DNA from: Nicotiana tabacum
Lineage: Eukaryota; Streptophyta; Magnoliopsida; Solanales; Solanaceae
Direction: 5' to 3'
Assembly: GCF_000715075.1 (NCBI RefSeq)
Contig: NC_134101.1
Coordinates: 26,342,822 to 26,406,821 of the forward strand
Length of the DNA stretch: 64,000 nt
Part shown: positions 1 to 11,293 of the stretch, piece after piece
Layout: every line of letters begins with the position of its first letter
Position numbering within the stretch: the stretch's first letter is position 1
The notes under the pieces: model-generated
What the model was told of the DNA's origin: nothing
What the model saw: the letters and a program-made list of their open reading frames with translations, nothing else
Database searches by the model: none
Translations under genes and position numbers: made by a program

Positions 1-338
1 AACATAGTATTATTAATGACTCAAATGAGTATTAAATGATAAGAATGGAATTGAATAGGCTAATGGATGAGCATATTGGATAATTTGGGATGGTTGAAGG
101 CTTGTTGCTGAATTGTGAAGCCTAAATGGATATTTATGAATATTTTCGTATTTATTTTGATTTAGTTAGGATATCTAATGGTAGTTATTGAATTGTGGGT
201 GATATTTGGACATTTTAATCAATTTGAGCATTATAGTATTTTCGGAGCTTGAAGGTTGAGGTAGGTAACTCTTCTAATCTTGGAGCTAAGGGTATGAACC
301 CTGATTATGCGTGTTATGTGTTTGGTGTTGAGGTGACG

Positions 339-362
339 CACATGCTAGGTGACGGGCGTGTT
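339..362 (+). other. GGTGACG stem-loop in X 5' LTR
   Basis: The arms CACATGC and GCGTGTT flank the loop TAGGTGACGG. The last base of the right arm has changed from G to T relative to the other copies, which breaks the closing pair. The same structure recurs in nearly every LTR in the window. Confidence 0.6.
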
Positions 363-889
363 GGCGAGTACCGTGCGAACTGTGATTCCGTTATTCCCTT
401 ACTACTGTGTAGTTACCTGAACTTATCTGTAATCATGAAATCTCTACGCACTAGAATTATCGAGTTGTGACTCATGTTAGAAATAATGCTTAGGCAAATG
501 TTGGCATTATTGGGACCCATTGAGGTCATTTCTGTTGTCGAATTATTTTTTTAAATTGTAACTTCATGCTCAGTCATGTCATTCATTTCATACCATCTCT
601 AAGTCTCTGTTGCTATTTATTAATTCATCATATAATCATTTTGGGCTGATTTTTCATGACACTGTGAGCCCAAGAGACTGGAAAGATTGATGACTGAGTG
701 TGGCCGAGGGCCTGATGGTGAGGATATTTATGGGATCGGGTTGCACGACGTAGTATGTTTCATTAATTTATACCATGGTTGGCTTGTTATAACGCTTGGG
801 CTGAAGGAGCCCCTCCGGAGTCTGTACACACCCCTAGTGAGCGCATGTACCTATTGAGTACGAGTGTCGTGTGCCAAGTGCCGAGCGAT

Positions 890-1012
890 TGGGAGGCTTG
901 AGTGACTATGAGGACTGAGTAAATGTGAGGACTGAGTGACTGTGAGGATTGAGTGACTGTGAGGACTGAGTGACTGTGAGGCCTGAGTGATTGGGAGGAC
1001 TGAGTGAATTGA
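890..1012 (+). repeat. Minisatellite in X 5' LTR
   Basis: An approximately 17-bp unit of the type GTGAGGACTGAGTGACT is repeated six to seven times with small changes. It sits between the conserved GGTGACG stem-loop and the CTGCAC/GTGCAG hairpin. The 3' LTR of X has lost the array. Confidence 0.85.
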
Positions 1013-1847
1013 TACTCCGAGAGTATGCATATGGTTTTATTACTGAGTTGCGTCGCATTGGCATGCATACTTGATATACAGGCATAGAGATGCATTTTTT
1101 CTCATGTTGTACGATATTGCGTCATTCATGACTTCACATACTCATTGACATGTGGGCATAGAGATGTATTTTCCTCATGCCATTTGAAAATGAAACATCC
1201 TATCTGTTGTTGAAAAGTTTTTGGGGAAAATCACAGTTTTACAAAATGTACTCATATTTTGGTGATTTCGGCAAAAGATTTGAATTTTACTGTTATAATT
1301 GAAAAGAAAATATCTATTTTTCGGAACTGTATACGAGCTGAGCATTTATTATTGAGTTATTACTGGTGTTACTTTCATTATGTTGTTATGAACTATTGTT
1401 GGTTTTTGGTGTTGGACCCTAACCTTTGTTCCAGCTCGTCACTACTTTCAACCTAAGGTTAGGTTTGTTACTTATTGAGTACATGGGGTCAGTTTTACTC
1501 ATACTTCACTTCTGCACCTTGCGTGCAGATTTTGGATGTCAATGATGTTGTACATGGCGGGAGTTAGATCTGAAGATTTATCTATGTTCCGGTCTTAGCT
1601 GCCTCTTGTTTATGGTAGCTTTCGATTTATAAAAATCTATTTATTTACATTTCAAACATATGATGTATTTATTTCATACCAGCTTTGTAAATTCTAATCT
1701 TAGAAGCTCATGATTTGTACTACCAGTCATTTGGGAGTGTATTAGAGTCATTTAAATATTAATTGAATCGGATTATTATTATTTGTCTTACCTAGCGGGT
1801 GAGGTTAGGTGCCATCACGGCTAGTTGGATTTTGGGTCGTGACAAGT

Positions 1848-1859
1848 TGGTATCCGAGC
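1848..1859 (+). other. Primer-binding site of X (initiator-Met tRNA type)
   Basis: TGGTATCCGAGC differs at one base from TGGTATCAGAGC, the complement of the 3' end of initiator-Met tRNA. It lies 3 bp after the LTR end, as expected for a Ty3/gypsy element. Confidence 0.8.
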
Positions 1860-3735
1860 TCTAGGTTCATAGGTTCTACAGGTCATGAGCAAGTGTCTAG
1901 TAGAGTCTTGCGGATCAGTATGATGACTTATATACTTATCTTTGAGAGGCTACACGGCATTTTAGGATAAACTTCCCATCTTTCTCTCCTTATCGTGCGA
2001 AATTGATTCAGCTTGAAATATAACTCTTTGAATTTCTTCCACGCATTCATGTGGGCATGTGTGCGCTCGGTATCAGCTGTGCATCACCGGCTTATGGTTC
2101 CATGAACGAGGTTTAAGATGAGTATTCTGCGTTTTGGTGATGGGCCAGTCTGGAGGACGTGAGGCCAGGGTTAGACCACAGTTTAAGCTCGGTAGCTTCA
2201 GTTGTAACTTGTACATTTGTACTCATATGTCCGGTAATGTCCCTATGAGTGAAATGTGTGGCTCGATGAGCGGTGGAATGGTTTTGTGATGAGTATGATG
2301 TGACTGCAGAATGTGTCATAAAGATTTGAATGTGACGATATGTGTTTTCTTGAAATGTAAAAAGGGTCATTGGGTGCTTGGTTTTCGTTTTGATGTGACG
2401 TACAGTCTCGAGTATGAATGTTTTGAAGGGTCTTCATGTTGTTACATTTTGGGACAAATTAAATTCTCATCTATTGTTAATTAGTTTGGACTCAGAAAGA
2501 TTAAGTGATTGCATAGTAATTGTGACTGCGAAAGGATATAACAAGATGCCAATTTGAGGCTAAGTAGGTGGGTTATCCCCTGCGGAGTAATCCACGTAGG
2601 TGTGTTCCTTATAATGTTTAGTGGAGAGTTTCTTTTCTGCCAGCGGGACGTATGTGTTGAAATTTAAATTTGAATCTACTTGAGAAAATTGACTTGAGTT
2701 TTAAGAGAATGAATGCGAGCTTAGTGGATGATTGAAGTATATTTATGGTTAGTGTTACATGAGCTTGATAAGAAATTTCATTGAACTGACTACAGTATTA
2801 TGGTAGTAATAGAGTATGAGTATTGTGAGTTATCGAGTGTTTTAATCTATGGCTTTGAGCCAAGTGGGGGAGCCTGCTATTGACAATTCAATTTTATGGT
2901 TATATGTTAAATTTTAGTTTTGGTCTGAGGCATACTTGTGGATTAGTTATGACTTGCAAAGGTTGGCATCGAGGATGACTCGAGTACTGAAATACCTAAC
3001 TACGGGTTATATTGCACTTTATAAGTATATGAAAATTATGGTATGAGTGAGTTGTTATTTGAAAGGATGTAGTGCGCACAGATTATGAATATTGCATAGG
3101 TAGTTTAAAACTCAAGAGCTTGCAAGCGATAATGGTACACGTGTGAAGTTAAGGAGCTACAAGTGATCCAAGGCTATGTAGTGATACCACTCGAATCCTA
3201 CCATGTTATCTACTGCAACGAGATTAAAGACATCTTGAGATATGAAGGTGATTGAGTACCCACGAGTAGAATCCATTGAATAATGGGAAAACAAGGAGGT
3301 AATATTAATTGAACGAGGCATGATGACATGAAGGTGTGATATTAACTATAGTCATAAAAATTTATGATATGATGAGGACATGAAGATAGATTGCACGTTC
3401 TTACATCTAGCATTATGAAATTAGTATATGTTATGGAAAGTTATATGAAAGTTATATGGGTATAGCCTGAGGCAGTTGTATTTACTATAAATGTAATTGA
3501 GCATGGACTGAAGGGCAAGATGCTAGAAAATATATTTCTAAAGTAAAATCGGCACGAAAAGGGATATGCTAAATTTATTGTTGTTTTAAGGACATGAAAG
3601 GATGATACTTTGCAACATGAGTTGCGGCTAAAAGTGCCATGATACTTGGGTACGAGAAGGGGCAAAGAAATCCTTGATGAGCATAAACAGTTTTCTTCTA
3701 TTGTCATGATAATAGGTACTACTAAGTGTAATTGC

Positions 3736-3753
3736 AAAAAAAAAAAAAAAAAA
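3736..3753 (+). repeat. A18 tract
   Basis: An uninterrupted run of 18 A lies inside the X interior. No SINE or LINE body or target duplication was recognised beside it, so it is reported only as a homopolymer. Confidence 0.95.
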
Positions 3754-4585
3754 CATTAGAAGTCAAGGCTTCATGAAATTTTGAAATAGTGAATTATGAT
3801 TTCGATTTGGGGAAATAAATAACTTGTAGTGGTATATGGGCGTGTGTATAATCAGATGGAACGGAGTGCGAATTTATTAAATTCTTCAAGTATCAGGTTT
3901 GTAATGACCCGGCCGATCATTTTGAGTGTATTAGCCCCGATCCCCTATTTACTGCTTTCCCCGTATCTTTTTCTGCTTATGTGACTTGCCGGGAAATTTT
4001 TTTGTGGTTTTGGAGTGATTTGGGACACTTAGTCCCTAAAAAGAAAGCTTAAGATTTAGGATTTTTGACTGTAGTTAGGACTGTGTGAAGATGACTCCGA
4101 ATTGGAGTTTTGTCAGTTCCGTTGGCTCCTTTGGGTGATTTTTGACTTAGGAGCATGTCCGAACTGTGAATTTGAGGTCTGTAGCTGATTTAGGCTTGAA
4201 ATGGCGAAAGTAGAATTTTTGAAGATTTTGATCGGAAGTGGACCTTTTGATATCGGGGTCGGATTCTGATTTCGGAAGTTGGAGTTGGTCCATAATGTTG
4301 AATATGACTTGCGTGAAAAGATTTAGGTCAATTGGATGTGGTTTGGTATGATTCGGCATCGGTTGTAGAAATTTGAAGTTTCAAGTTCATTAAGTTTGGA
4401 TTGGAGGGTGATCTGTGTTTTTGTTGTTGTTTGACGTGTTTTGAGTGTTCAACTAAGTTCTTATGGTGCTTTAGGACTTGTTGGTATATTTGGTTGAGGT
4501 CCCGGGGGCCTCGGGTGTGTTTCAGATGCTTAACTGTTTGAATTGGGACTTAAGGCAAATGGCTGAAGTTTTCTGGTTCATAGTG

Positions 4586-4905
4586 GTTTCGCACCTGCGG
4601 TGGGGAGACCGCAGGTGTGGACTCGCATGTGCAGAAAGAGGAGCGCAGGTGTGGTTATGTCAACCTTGGTCTGTGGGCGCAGGTGCGAGATTGGCCCACA
4701 GAAGCGGAGCCGCATCAGCGAAGGATGGAGCGCAGAAGCGGACAGAGCCTGGAGCGTGAGGATCACAGAAGCGGAAGATATCTGCAGGAGCGGGCGAGCA
4801 GGTGCGGCCCCTTGCTCGCAGATGCGGACCCAACCCCTTAAGTCATTTCTGCACCTGTGAGGTAAATTCCACAGGTGCGGCAGTAGGTCCGCAGATGCGG
4901 GGATA
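4586..4905 (+). repeat. Palindromic-word array in A LTR (CGCAGNTGCGG type)
   Basis: About 320 bp holds more than ten short words such as CGCACCTGCGG, CGCAGGTGCG, CGCAGATGCGG and CGCAGAAGCGG in both orientations, separated by unrelated spacers. It is GC- and CpG-rich within an AT-rich LTR. The ORFs crossing it are open only because the words lack stop codons. Confidence 0.8.
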
Positions 4906-5012
4906 ACTTGGCAGAAAATAGGATTTCGAGGGTATGATTCCTATTTCGATTTTGGGATTTTGAGAGCTCGGTGTGAAGCGAATTTTTGAGGTTTCTTCAA
5001 GAAGATTGTTGG

Positions 5013-5019
5013 GGTAAGT
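5013..5019 (+). other. Conserved GGTAAGT, site 1 (A LTR)
   Basis: The heptamer is identical to the plant 5' splice-site consensus. It lies just after the word array, as in the other LTRs. Use in splicing is inferred from conservation only. Confidence 0.45.
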
Positions 5020-5384
5020 AATTCTAACTCGGATTGGACTATATTTCATGAATCTATTGCTATTTTCATCATCTAGTTAGGGATTTGAGTTGGAAATTTG
5101 GGGGAAAATGGTAGAAACGTCATAGACTAAAATTTTGAGTTTTGGAAGGTGATTTGACGTTGGATCCAAGTAATTCTTGTATGGTTCGATTCGTGAGTGG
5201 ATGGGTGTTCATATTTTGTGACTTTTGTTGCATTTCGAGATGTGAGCCCGGGGGGCCGATTCTTGTGGAATTTATTCTTTTAGCCTATATTAATTATAAC
5301 GTACTACTTGTGGCTAGATTCGGGGAGTTTGGAGACTAATTCGAGGGGCAAAGGCATTTTGGTGTAGGATTTTGAGCGGTTTGA

Positions 5385-5391
5385 GGTAAGT
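5385..5391 (+). other. Conserved GGTAAGT, site 2 (A LTR)
   Basis: A second donor-like heptamer lies 74 bp before the GGTGACG stem-loop. The same pairing of donor-like site and stem-loop is found in X, B, C, Y, E and G. Confidence 0.5.
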
Positions 5392-5464
5392 AACAGTTTT
5401 AAATCTAGTCCCGAGGGTATGAAACCCTGTATTTTGGTATGATATGATTATTTTAGAGGTGACA

Positions 5465-5488
5465 CACATGCTAGGTGACGGGCGTGTG
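5465..5488 (+). other. GGTGACG stem-loop in A LTR
   Basis: The arms CACATGC and GCGTGTG pair along all seven positions in RNA (one U-G wobble) around the loop TAGGTGACGG. Confidence 0.6.
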
Positions 5489-5694
5489 GGCGTGCACCGT
5501 GGGGAATTGGGACTTGGTCCGTCATGTGAGACTGTAAAGTCGAATAGCTTATTGTTAAATATATGTTCCCTCTGTCTTTTAGAAATTTGACTGTCATTCA
5601 TGTTAGAAACCATGCTTAGGCCATATGATATCACTGTTGGGACCCTCATCGGTTGGGTTCTTGTTGAATTAGCTGCTATTTGTTATCTTGTACT

Positions 5695-5946
5695 CAGTCA
5701 CAATTTTAATTGCACGTCATATCTCTGTTTCCTCTTGTTTTCTTGTTGATACTTGTTATTATCTCTTTTGGGCTAATTTGTATGATTTCTGAGAGTCCGG
5801 GAGGGCTGGAAAGGTTGTTGTCTTGTACTCAGTCACAGTTTCACTTGCGTGTCATATCTATGTTTCCTCTTGTTTTCTTGTTTATACTTGTTATTATCTC
5901 TTTTGGGCTGATTTGTATGATTTCTGAGAGCCCAAGAGGGTTGGAG
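5695..5946 (+). repeat. Tandem duplication (about 134-bp unit) in A LTR
   Basis: Two near-identical copies begin near 5713 and 5847. They are followed by three copies of a GGTTGCACGCCGCAAC-containing unit between 6005 and 6125. Confidence 0.8.
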
Positions 5947-6898
5947 AGGTTAGTGACTGAGATAGGGCCTGAGTGCCGAGCTGTGAGCTATGTGAGTGTA
6001 TATGGATCGGGTTGCACGCCGCAACAAGCCTTATTGCTATTTGTGGACTTTGGATTGGGTTGCACGCCGCAACACGCCTTATGGCTACTTATATGATTGG
6101 GTCGGGCTGCACGCCACAACGATATAGCGCTTGGGCTGAAAGGAGCCCTACAGAGTCTGCATACCCCTAGTGAGCGCAGGTACCTATTGAGTGTGATTAT
6201 TGAGGGCTGAGAGCCGAGTGTTTGAGCTATCGAGTGCTTTGGTGATTGATACCCTGAGAGGTTGCATTTGTTTCCTTTGTTGCTGCACTTAGCTAAATTA
6301 TGTTATTGTTCTGAACTTCTGGAAAATATTGTATCTGGTTTATCTGAACTTAGTAAATGTACAATTGACTTAACTTATATTGTCGGAATTGAATCATGAC
6401 TACTTTCATTGCTGAAATGAACTGTTTTGTATATATCGTCACTACCTTCTCAGTTCCTTATTTATTTTTGTTACTTACTGACTTGGTTGTATTCATGCTA
6501 CACCCTTCACTTCATGTGCAGATCCAGGTGTACCCGGTCACGGAGTACATTGATCTTGCGTGTGGTTGAGTATCGGAGATTCACGAGATAGCTGTCGGCG
6601 TTCGCAGTCCTTGTCTCTCCTTTCTTGTTATCTTTCTTTTATGTATTGGCATTTAGACACAGACTCTTGTAGACACTGTTTCTTAGACGAGTTATTTAGA
6701 TGCTTATGATGTGGTGACACCACGATGGTTAGGGCTATTATTTTCGCGTTGTATTTTGGGTTTAACTCCTATCTTTATGAAAACTCTGTCATATCACGCT
6801 TTTTGGTTTATTTGTGAAACATTTGAAGTATTTTGAAAAATATGTTTGCCTAGTACCATCGATAGGCGCCATCATGACAGGTTAGGGTTGTGACAAGT

Positions 6899-6910
6899 TG
6901 GTATCAGAGC
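6899..6910 (+). other. Primer-binding site of A (initiator-Met tRNA)
   Basis: TGGTATCAGAGC is a perfect complement of the initiator-Met tRNA 3' end and lies 3 bp after the LTR. Confidence 0.9.
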
Positions 6911-9900
6911 CTAGGTTATATAGGTCTCACAAGTCATGAGCAGATTTAGTAGAGTCTTGCAGATCGGTACAGAGACGTTTGTACTTATCTTCGAGAGGCT
7001 GTCGAACCCTTAGGAAAATTTCACTTTCTTGTATTCTATCGTGCAGAATTGATTTAGCTTGAAACATAACTCTTTGAACTCCTTCCACGCATTCGTGTGC
7101 GTATGTGAGCGCTCGATATCATTTGTGCATTGCCGGCTTGTGATTACATGAACGAGGTTTGAGATGAGTATTATGTGTTTTTGTGATGGGCCAGCCTAGA
7201 GGACTTGAGGCCAGGGTTAGACCGCAACTTAAGCTCGGTAGTTTCGGTTATGAGAAATTGTGAGTCTGGACTCATGCGATCGGTAGTGTCCCTATGAGTG
7301 GAAAATTGTGGCTCGATGAGCGGTCGAATGGCTATATGATGCGTATGATGTGACTGCGGGATGTGTTCAAATGAGTTGAATGTGACGAATAAAGTTTACT
7401 TGTGACTCAAGACTTTGCTATGAGGTATTTGATTTCTATCTTGATTGGACGTATAGTCTCGAGTTGTGAGTGTATTGAAGGATCTTTAACGTTGTTTAAT
7501 TGTGGAACAAATTAAATTTCCATGTATCATTAATGAGTTTGGACTCAGGAAGATTAAGTGCTTGCATAGTAATTATGGCTGCGAAAGGGTATAACAAAAT
7601 GCCAATTTGAGGCTAAGCATGGGGTTATCTCTTGTAGAGTAATCTATGTAGGTGTGTTCCTTATAATGTTGAGCGAGGGAGTTTCTATTCTGCCAATGGA
7701 GTGTATGCGTTGAGATTTGAATTTGAATCTGGGTGAGAAAGTTGACTTGACCGTCAAGAGAATAAATGCGAGCTTAGCGAATAATTGAGGTACTTTATGG
7801 TTTGTGTTACCTGAACTCGTGAAGCGTTTTCGTTGAATCGACTGCGGGATTATGACAATAGTAGAGTATGGGTATGGTGAGTTATCAGATGTTTTATTAT
7901 ATAGCTTTGAGCCAAGTGGGGGAGTCCGCTTTCTACGATTTGATTGCACGATTATGTGTTGTATTGGTTTTTTCCCGGGGCATACTTATGGATTAGTTAT
8001 GACCTGCAGAGGTTGAGATTGAGTTTGGCTCGAGTAAGGAAATTCCTGAATACGGGCTATATTTGAAAAAAAACATTATATATGAAAATCATGGAATGAA
8101 TAAGTTGTTATTTTTAAGAATGTAGTGCGCACGAAGTATAAATTTATTGGTGATGTTTAGGCATGGTTACTTCTTTGGGTGTTGTTGTGCTAAGGGGGCA
8201 TGTGTCTTTCGGCCCATGTGGGAGGTGCAATTTGGAATTGAGAAAAGTGGGTGTCTTGGTTGTGGTGCTTAAGAAGAATACAATGTCTTATGGGCCTTAG
8301 GGCGGTGTCGTTTCATGTTAGGAAGTCTTGGTGTGAGGTTTGGGTAAGGATCATTGTGTTCTAACAAGGAGAAGTGTCAACTTGAGGGTAATTATAATGT
8401 GGTGAAGCTCTACAAATTTTTTTGTGGCAATATTCTTGGGTTTGGTGACCTGCGTGGCTTGGTCGAGTCAGAAGATTTTAGTTCTGATAGCTGGATTAGG
8501 TGAAAATGGATTTTAAAGTGTTCCTGATTGTTTCTACCATGGTTTGAACTGGATATTTTCTACCGGTGTGGGGAACGTGTTGTGTATTATGATTTCCTCC
8601 TTGAAGGAAGCAAGATGAAGGGTTCTAAATGACCGGGTATGTAATTTGCTAGTTACCTAGAGTTGATAACGGGATTCTTGTGCTTGTCACATGATGGCAT
8701 GATAGATGTGGTGTGTTGTACGGGATTAAGATTTACATGTACAAGGTGGCAGTTCAGTCCTAAAGGGAAGATCACAAATTATGGACAGAATGGTCAATTT
8801 CAGATGTTTAGACGAATGTTATAGTTGCTCGGTAATCCTTGAGAAGGGTTCGTATTTCAATAGGCACATTGTGTTTTGACTTACAGATGTTCATTGGTAT
8901 TGCGGTACTCACCCGATTGATAGACTGCTGACATTCAAATTATTGCTATGTGGCACGAAAGAATTATGAAAGTATTCCTAGTGAGATGATCATGCATGAA
9001 AGATCTGTTAGTCATTCGAGTGTCGGAGTTGGGATCAATTATGGTGGTTCATGTGTTCTATGAATTTGGAGACTAGGAGTTCTCTGAAGCATATTGTTTC
9101 AGGGTTGCAGCCTACTTGAGGTGAGTGTTTTATTTAAACTTAGTGGAGGCACTAGTTGCGCTAATTATTTGTGATAGCTACACGCTATGAGTGCGCATTT
9201 ATGTGGGATTTGAGCCCATGTGCGGGCATCGGAGCAAGTATTCATACTCGGAAGAATGCTTAGGCTATGATCTGCCTAGATTTGACTGTTAAGCGTAAAG
9301 TTATAACATTTCTCATATTCGTACCTTTGTTGAGATCTATCTAGGCTATACTTGAGGTTACAAAGAGGCTGATTCCCTAAATAAACTGGGTAGTTACTAT
9401 TTCTGCATTAGCCGGCCGATTTGAGTTGTGATAGCATACTTTGCACATGCCTATTTCATTTATCATGTACATGTGTACTTATTTGATTCCTCTTGTATGA
9501 TATGCTTGGACCAAAGGCTTGTGACCATGCCAGGTGGATTATGTTATTAGCACGTGAGTTGTCCGTGCAGATCTATGTACTGATACTATTGGCACGTGAG
9601 TTGTCCATGCGAGTGATGTTAATGTGAGATATAGGAGAGCTGGCTACTGTTATTAGATTCGTGTGTCTTGGTTCTACTATCTGAGATGAGCTCATAACAT
9701 TGCGGTTGTGGTGGTTCTTGGTTGAACCTGAAAAACGGCTCTCTTCTTGGGGACATTATCCATTTTTGGGTACGCAGATTGCGCAGTTTGTGGCTTGAAT
9801 TATATTGGTGTGGCATGTCTGTGGAATAGTTGTGTTCGATAATATAAGGTCATTGGACCTAGAATGGGTACTATCAAGTTTGACTACGGCGTGCTTGGGA

Positions 9901-10406
9901 CAATAATTTAGAACTCGGCTTAAATAATTGGCTATGGTACTTTTTGAATGAATGAATCTCCATGACCTATTGATTTGGTTAGTGGTTGTGAGTTCCTATT
10001 TGTTTATTTCATTATCGGTGGTGTACGAAGGTTTTGGAATGAGGTTCTGTTGAATGTAGGGTTTTCTACTTATACTTGATTGGTTTGAGTAGTTATGGCG
10101 ATTGAGAATGGTGTTACGAGTATGCGAGTTATGTAGTATGTTATCCGATTATATCTGGGGTTATGGTTATGGCTTGATACAGCTTGTTCAAACTCATACA
10201 ATGTGTAGATGTGAGACACGGGTCTTGTAAGAAATTCTTGATGTTGGAAATTTGGGTTCTAAGTTTTACGAACTAAGGTTAAAGTAATGATCATCAATTA
10301 TGTTGTGTTGTCAGGCCTATATGGAATAGGGTGACGTGCGATCACCCTTAGGTACATACATGGTAAGGTGGAATAGTGATTCAAATGTTTACGAATAACT
10401 CTTGGC
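6911..10406 (+). mobile_element. Element A internal region, non-coding part
   Basis: This 3.5 kb holds no recognisable gag, protease or RT. It is colinear with the interior of E (44293-48000) and, at its start, with X (1860-3095), so the non-coding sequence is itself the conserved body of the family. Near 9545-9612 it has two copies of a G-box repeat (GGCACGTGAGTTGTCCGTGC) that is present five times in E. Scattered short ORFs lack family similarity. Confidence 0.75.
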
Positions 10407-11262
10407 ACGTAGTTTACATCACAATTTTGGAGAGCAGTGCAGTGAGAATTAGGTACACAAGTTCAGTTGAGTACAACATTTCACCCTCAGACGGACGGAC
10501 AGCCCGAGCGCATTATTCAGATGTTGGAGGATATGTTGCGCTCTTGTGTCATTGATTTTGGGGGTTCTCAGGATCCGTTTCTGCCACTCACGGAGTTTGC
10601 TTACAATAACAGCTACCAATCGAGCATTCAAATGGCTCCGTACGAGGCTTTATATGGGAGACGATGTAGATCTCTGGTGGTTGGTTTGAGCCGAGTGAGG
10701 CTAGGCTATTGGGTACAGACTTGATTCAGGATGCTCTGGAGAAGGTTATGGTGATTCAGGATAGACTACGCACAGCATAGTTCAGACAGAAGAGTTATGC
10801 GGATCGTTTTGTTGGCGATGTTGCATTCATCATTGGAGAGCGGGTCTTGCTACGGGTTTCGCCTATGAAGGGCGTTATGAGGTTCGGAAAGAACGGCAAG
10901 CTGAACCCGAGGTTTATCGGCCCATTTGAGGTGTTGCGACCTGTTAGGGAGGTTAATTATGAGCTTGCCTTGCCTCCCAGTCTAGCTGGAGTTCATCCAG
11001 TATTCTATGTTTCTATGCTCTGCAAGTATCACGGTGATCTGTCTCACATGTTGGATTTCAGCTCAATCCAGTTGGACAAGGATTTATCTTATGTTGAGGA
11101 GCCGGTGGCAATCTTGGATAGGCAGGTTCGAAAGCTAAGGTCAAAGAACATTGCTTCCGTGAAGGTTCGGTGGAGGGGTTAGCCGGTCGAGGAGGCGACT
11201 TGGGAGACCAAGCATGATATGTGCAGCTGTTATCCTCATCTTTTCACCACTTCAGGTATCTC
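10407..11262 (+). pseudogene. Element A: 3' end of a Ty3/gypsy pol (integrase C-terminal half plus chromodomain-like end)
   Basis: The reading frame enters abruptly inside the integrase core, just after the position of the second catalytic Asp, with a TAG (10410) and then the FTSQFW motif. It continues through TTFHPQTDG and the catalytic Glu segment (ERIIQMLEDML), then the GPF/Y-type region (RFIGPFEVL near 10915), and ends in the YVEEPVAIL...VRWRG chromodomain-like segment of the Tekay/Del group. A frameshift lies near 10675, and stops lie near 10779 and at 11180. RT, RNase H and the integrase N-terminus are absent, so the fragment cannot work alone. E, otherwise colinear, lacks this segment: either A acquired it by recombination or E lost it. 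Confidence 0.85.
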
Positions 11263-11293
11263 TCTAAGATCGTTCGAGGATGAATGGTTGTTT

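Larger units (their letters stand above)
1..1844 (+). mobile_element. Element X, 5' LTR (3' part; start lies outside window)
   Basis: This stretch aligns closely with 35945-37561, so it is the 3' two-thirds of an LTR whose other copy is the 3' LTR of the same outer element X. It ends in GTGACA and is followed directly by a primer-binding site, which fixes its right edge. It carries the GGTGACG stem-loop (339-362), a decayed splice-donor-like site (GGTAGGT, 260-266), a minisatellite (890-1012) and the CTGCAC/GTGCAG hairpin (1512-1528). Compared with the 3' LTR copy it keeps about 240 bp between roughly 895 and 1133 that the other copy has lost. The short ORFs here are not coding. Confidence 0.85.
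1845..3899 (+). mobile_element. Element X internal region, left piece (non-coding)
   Basis: I see no gag or pol similarity in any frame. The first 1.25 kb or so (to about 3095) is clearly homologous to the interiors of A (from 6896) and E (from 44293): the same blocks recur in the same order, for example the block around 2150-2200 that includes GAGGCCAGGGTTAGACC. The rest, to 3899, is AT-rich and not shared with A or E. The piece is cut by the insertion of A, and X resumes at 18516. It is best read as the 5' interior of a non-autonomous, LARD-like element. Confidence 0.75.
3900..6895 (+). mobile_element. Element A, 5' LTR (complete)
   Basis: It begins TGTAATGACCCGGCCG and ends GTTGTGACA, immediately before a perfect primer-binding site. 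The same start recurs after A's polypurine tract at 11308, confirming the left edge. The length is 2,996 bp. Parts in order: the palindromic-word array (4586-4905), a first GGTAAGT (5013-5019), a second GGTAAGT (5385-5391), the GGTGACG stem-loop (5465-5488), tandem repeats (5695-5946 and 6005-6125) and an acceptor-like TGTGCAG ending at 6521. The 128-codon ORF at 5710-6096 is a product of the tandem duplication and is not a gene. Confidence 0.9.

Noticed and set aside
3736..3753. A18 tract as the tail of a SINE or LINE
   Set aside because: No element body, promoter boxes or target duplication could be found beside it.
5710..6096. 128-codon ORF that looks like a repeated membrane segment
   Set aside because: It is a translation of the 134-bp tandem duplication in the A LTR. 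It has no counterpart in other LTRs.
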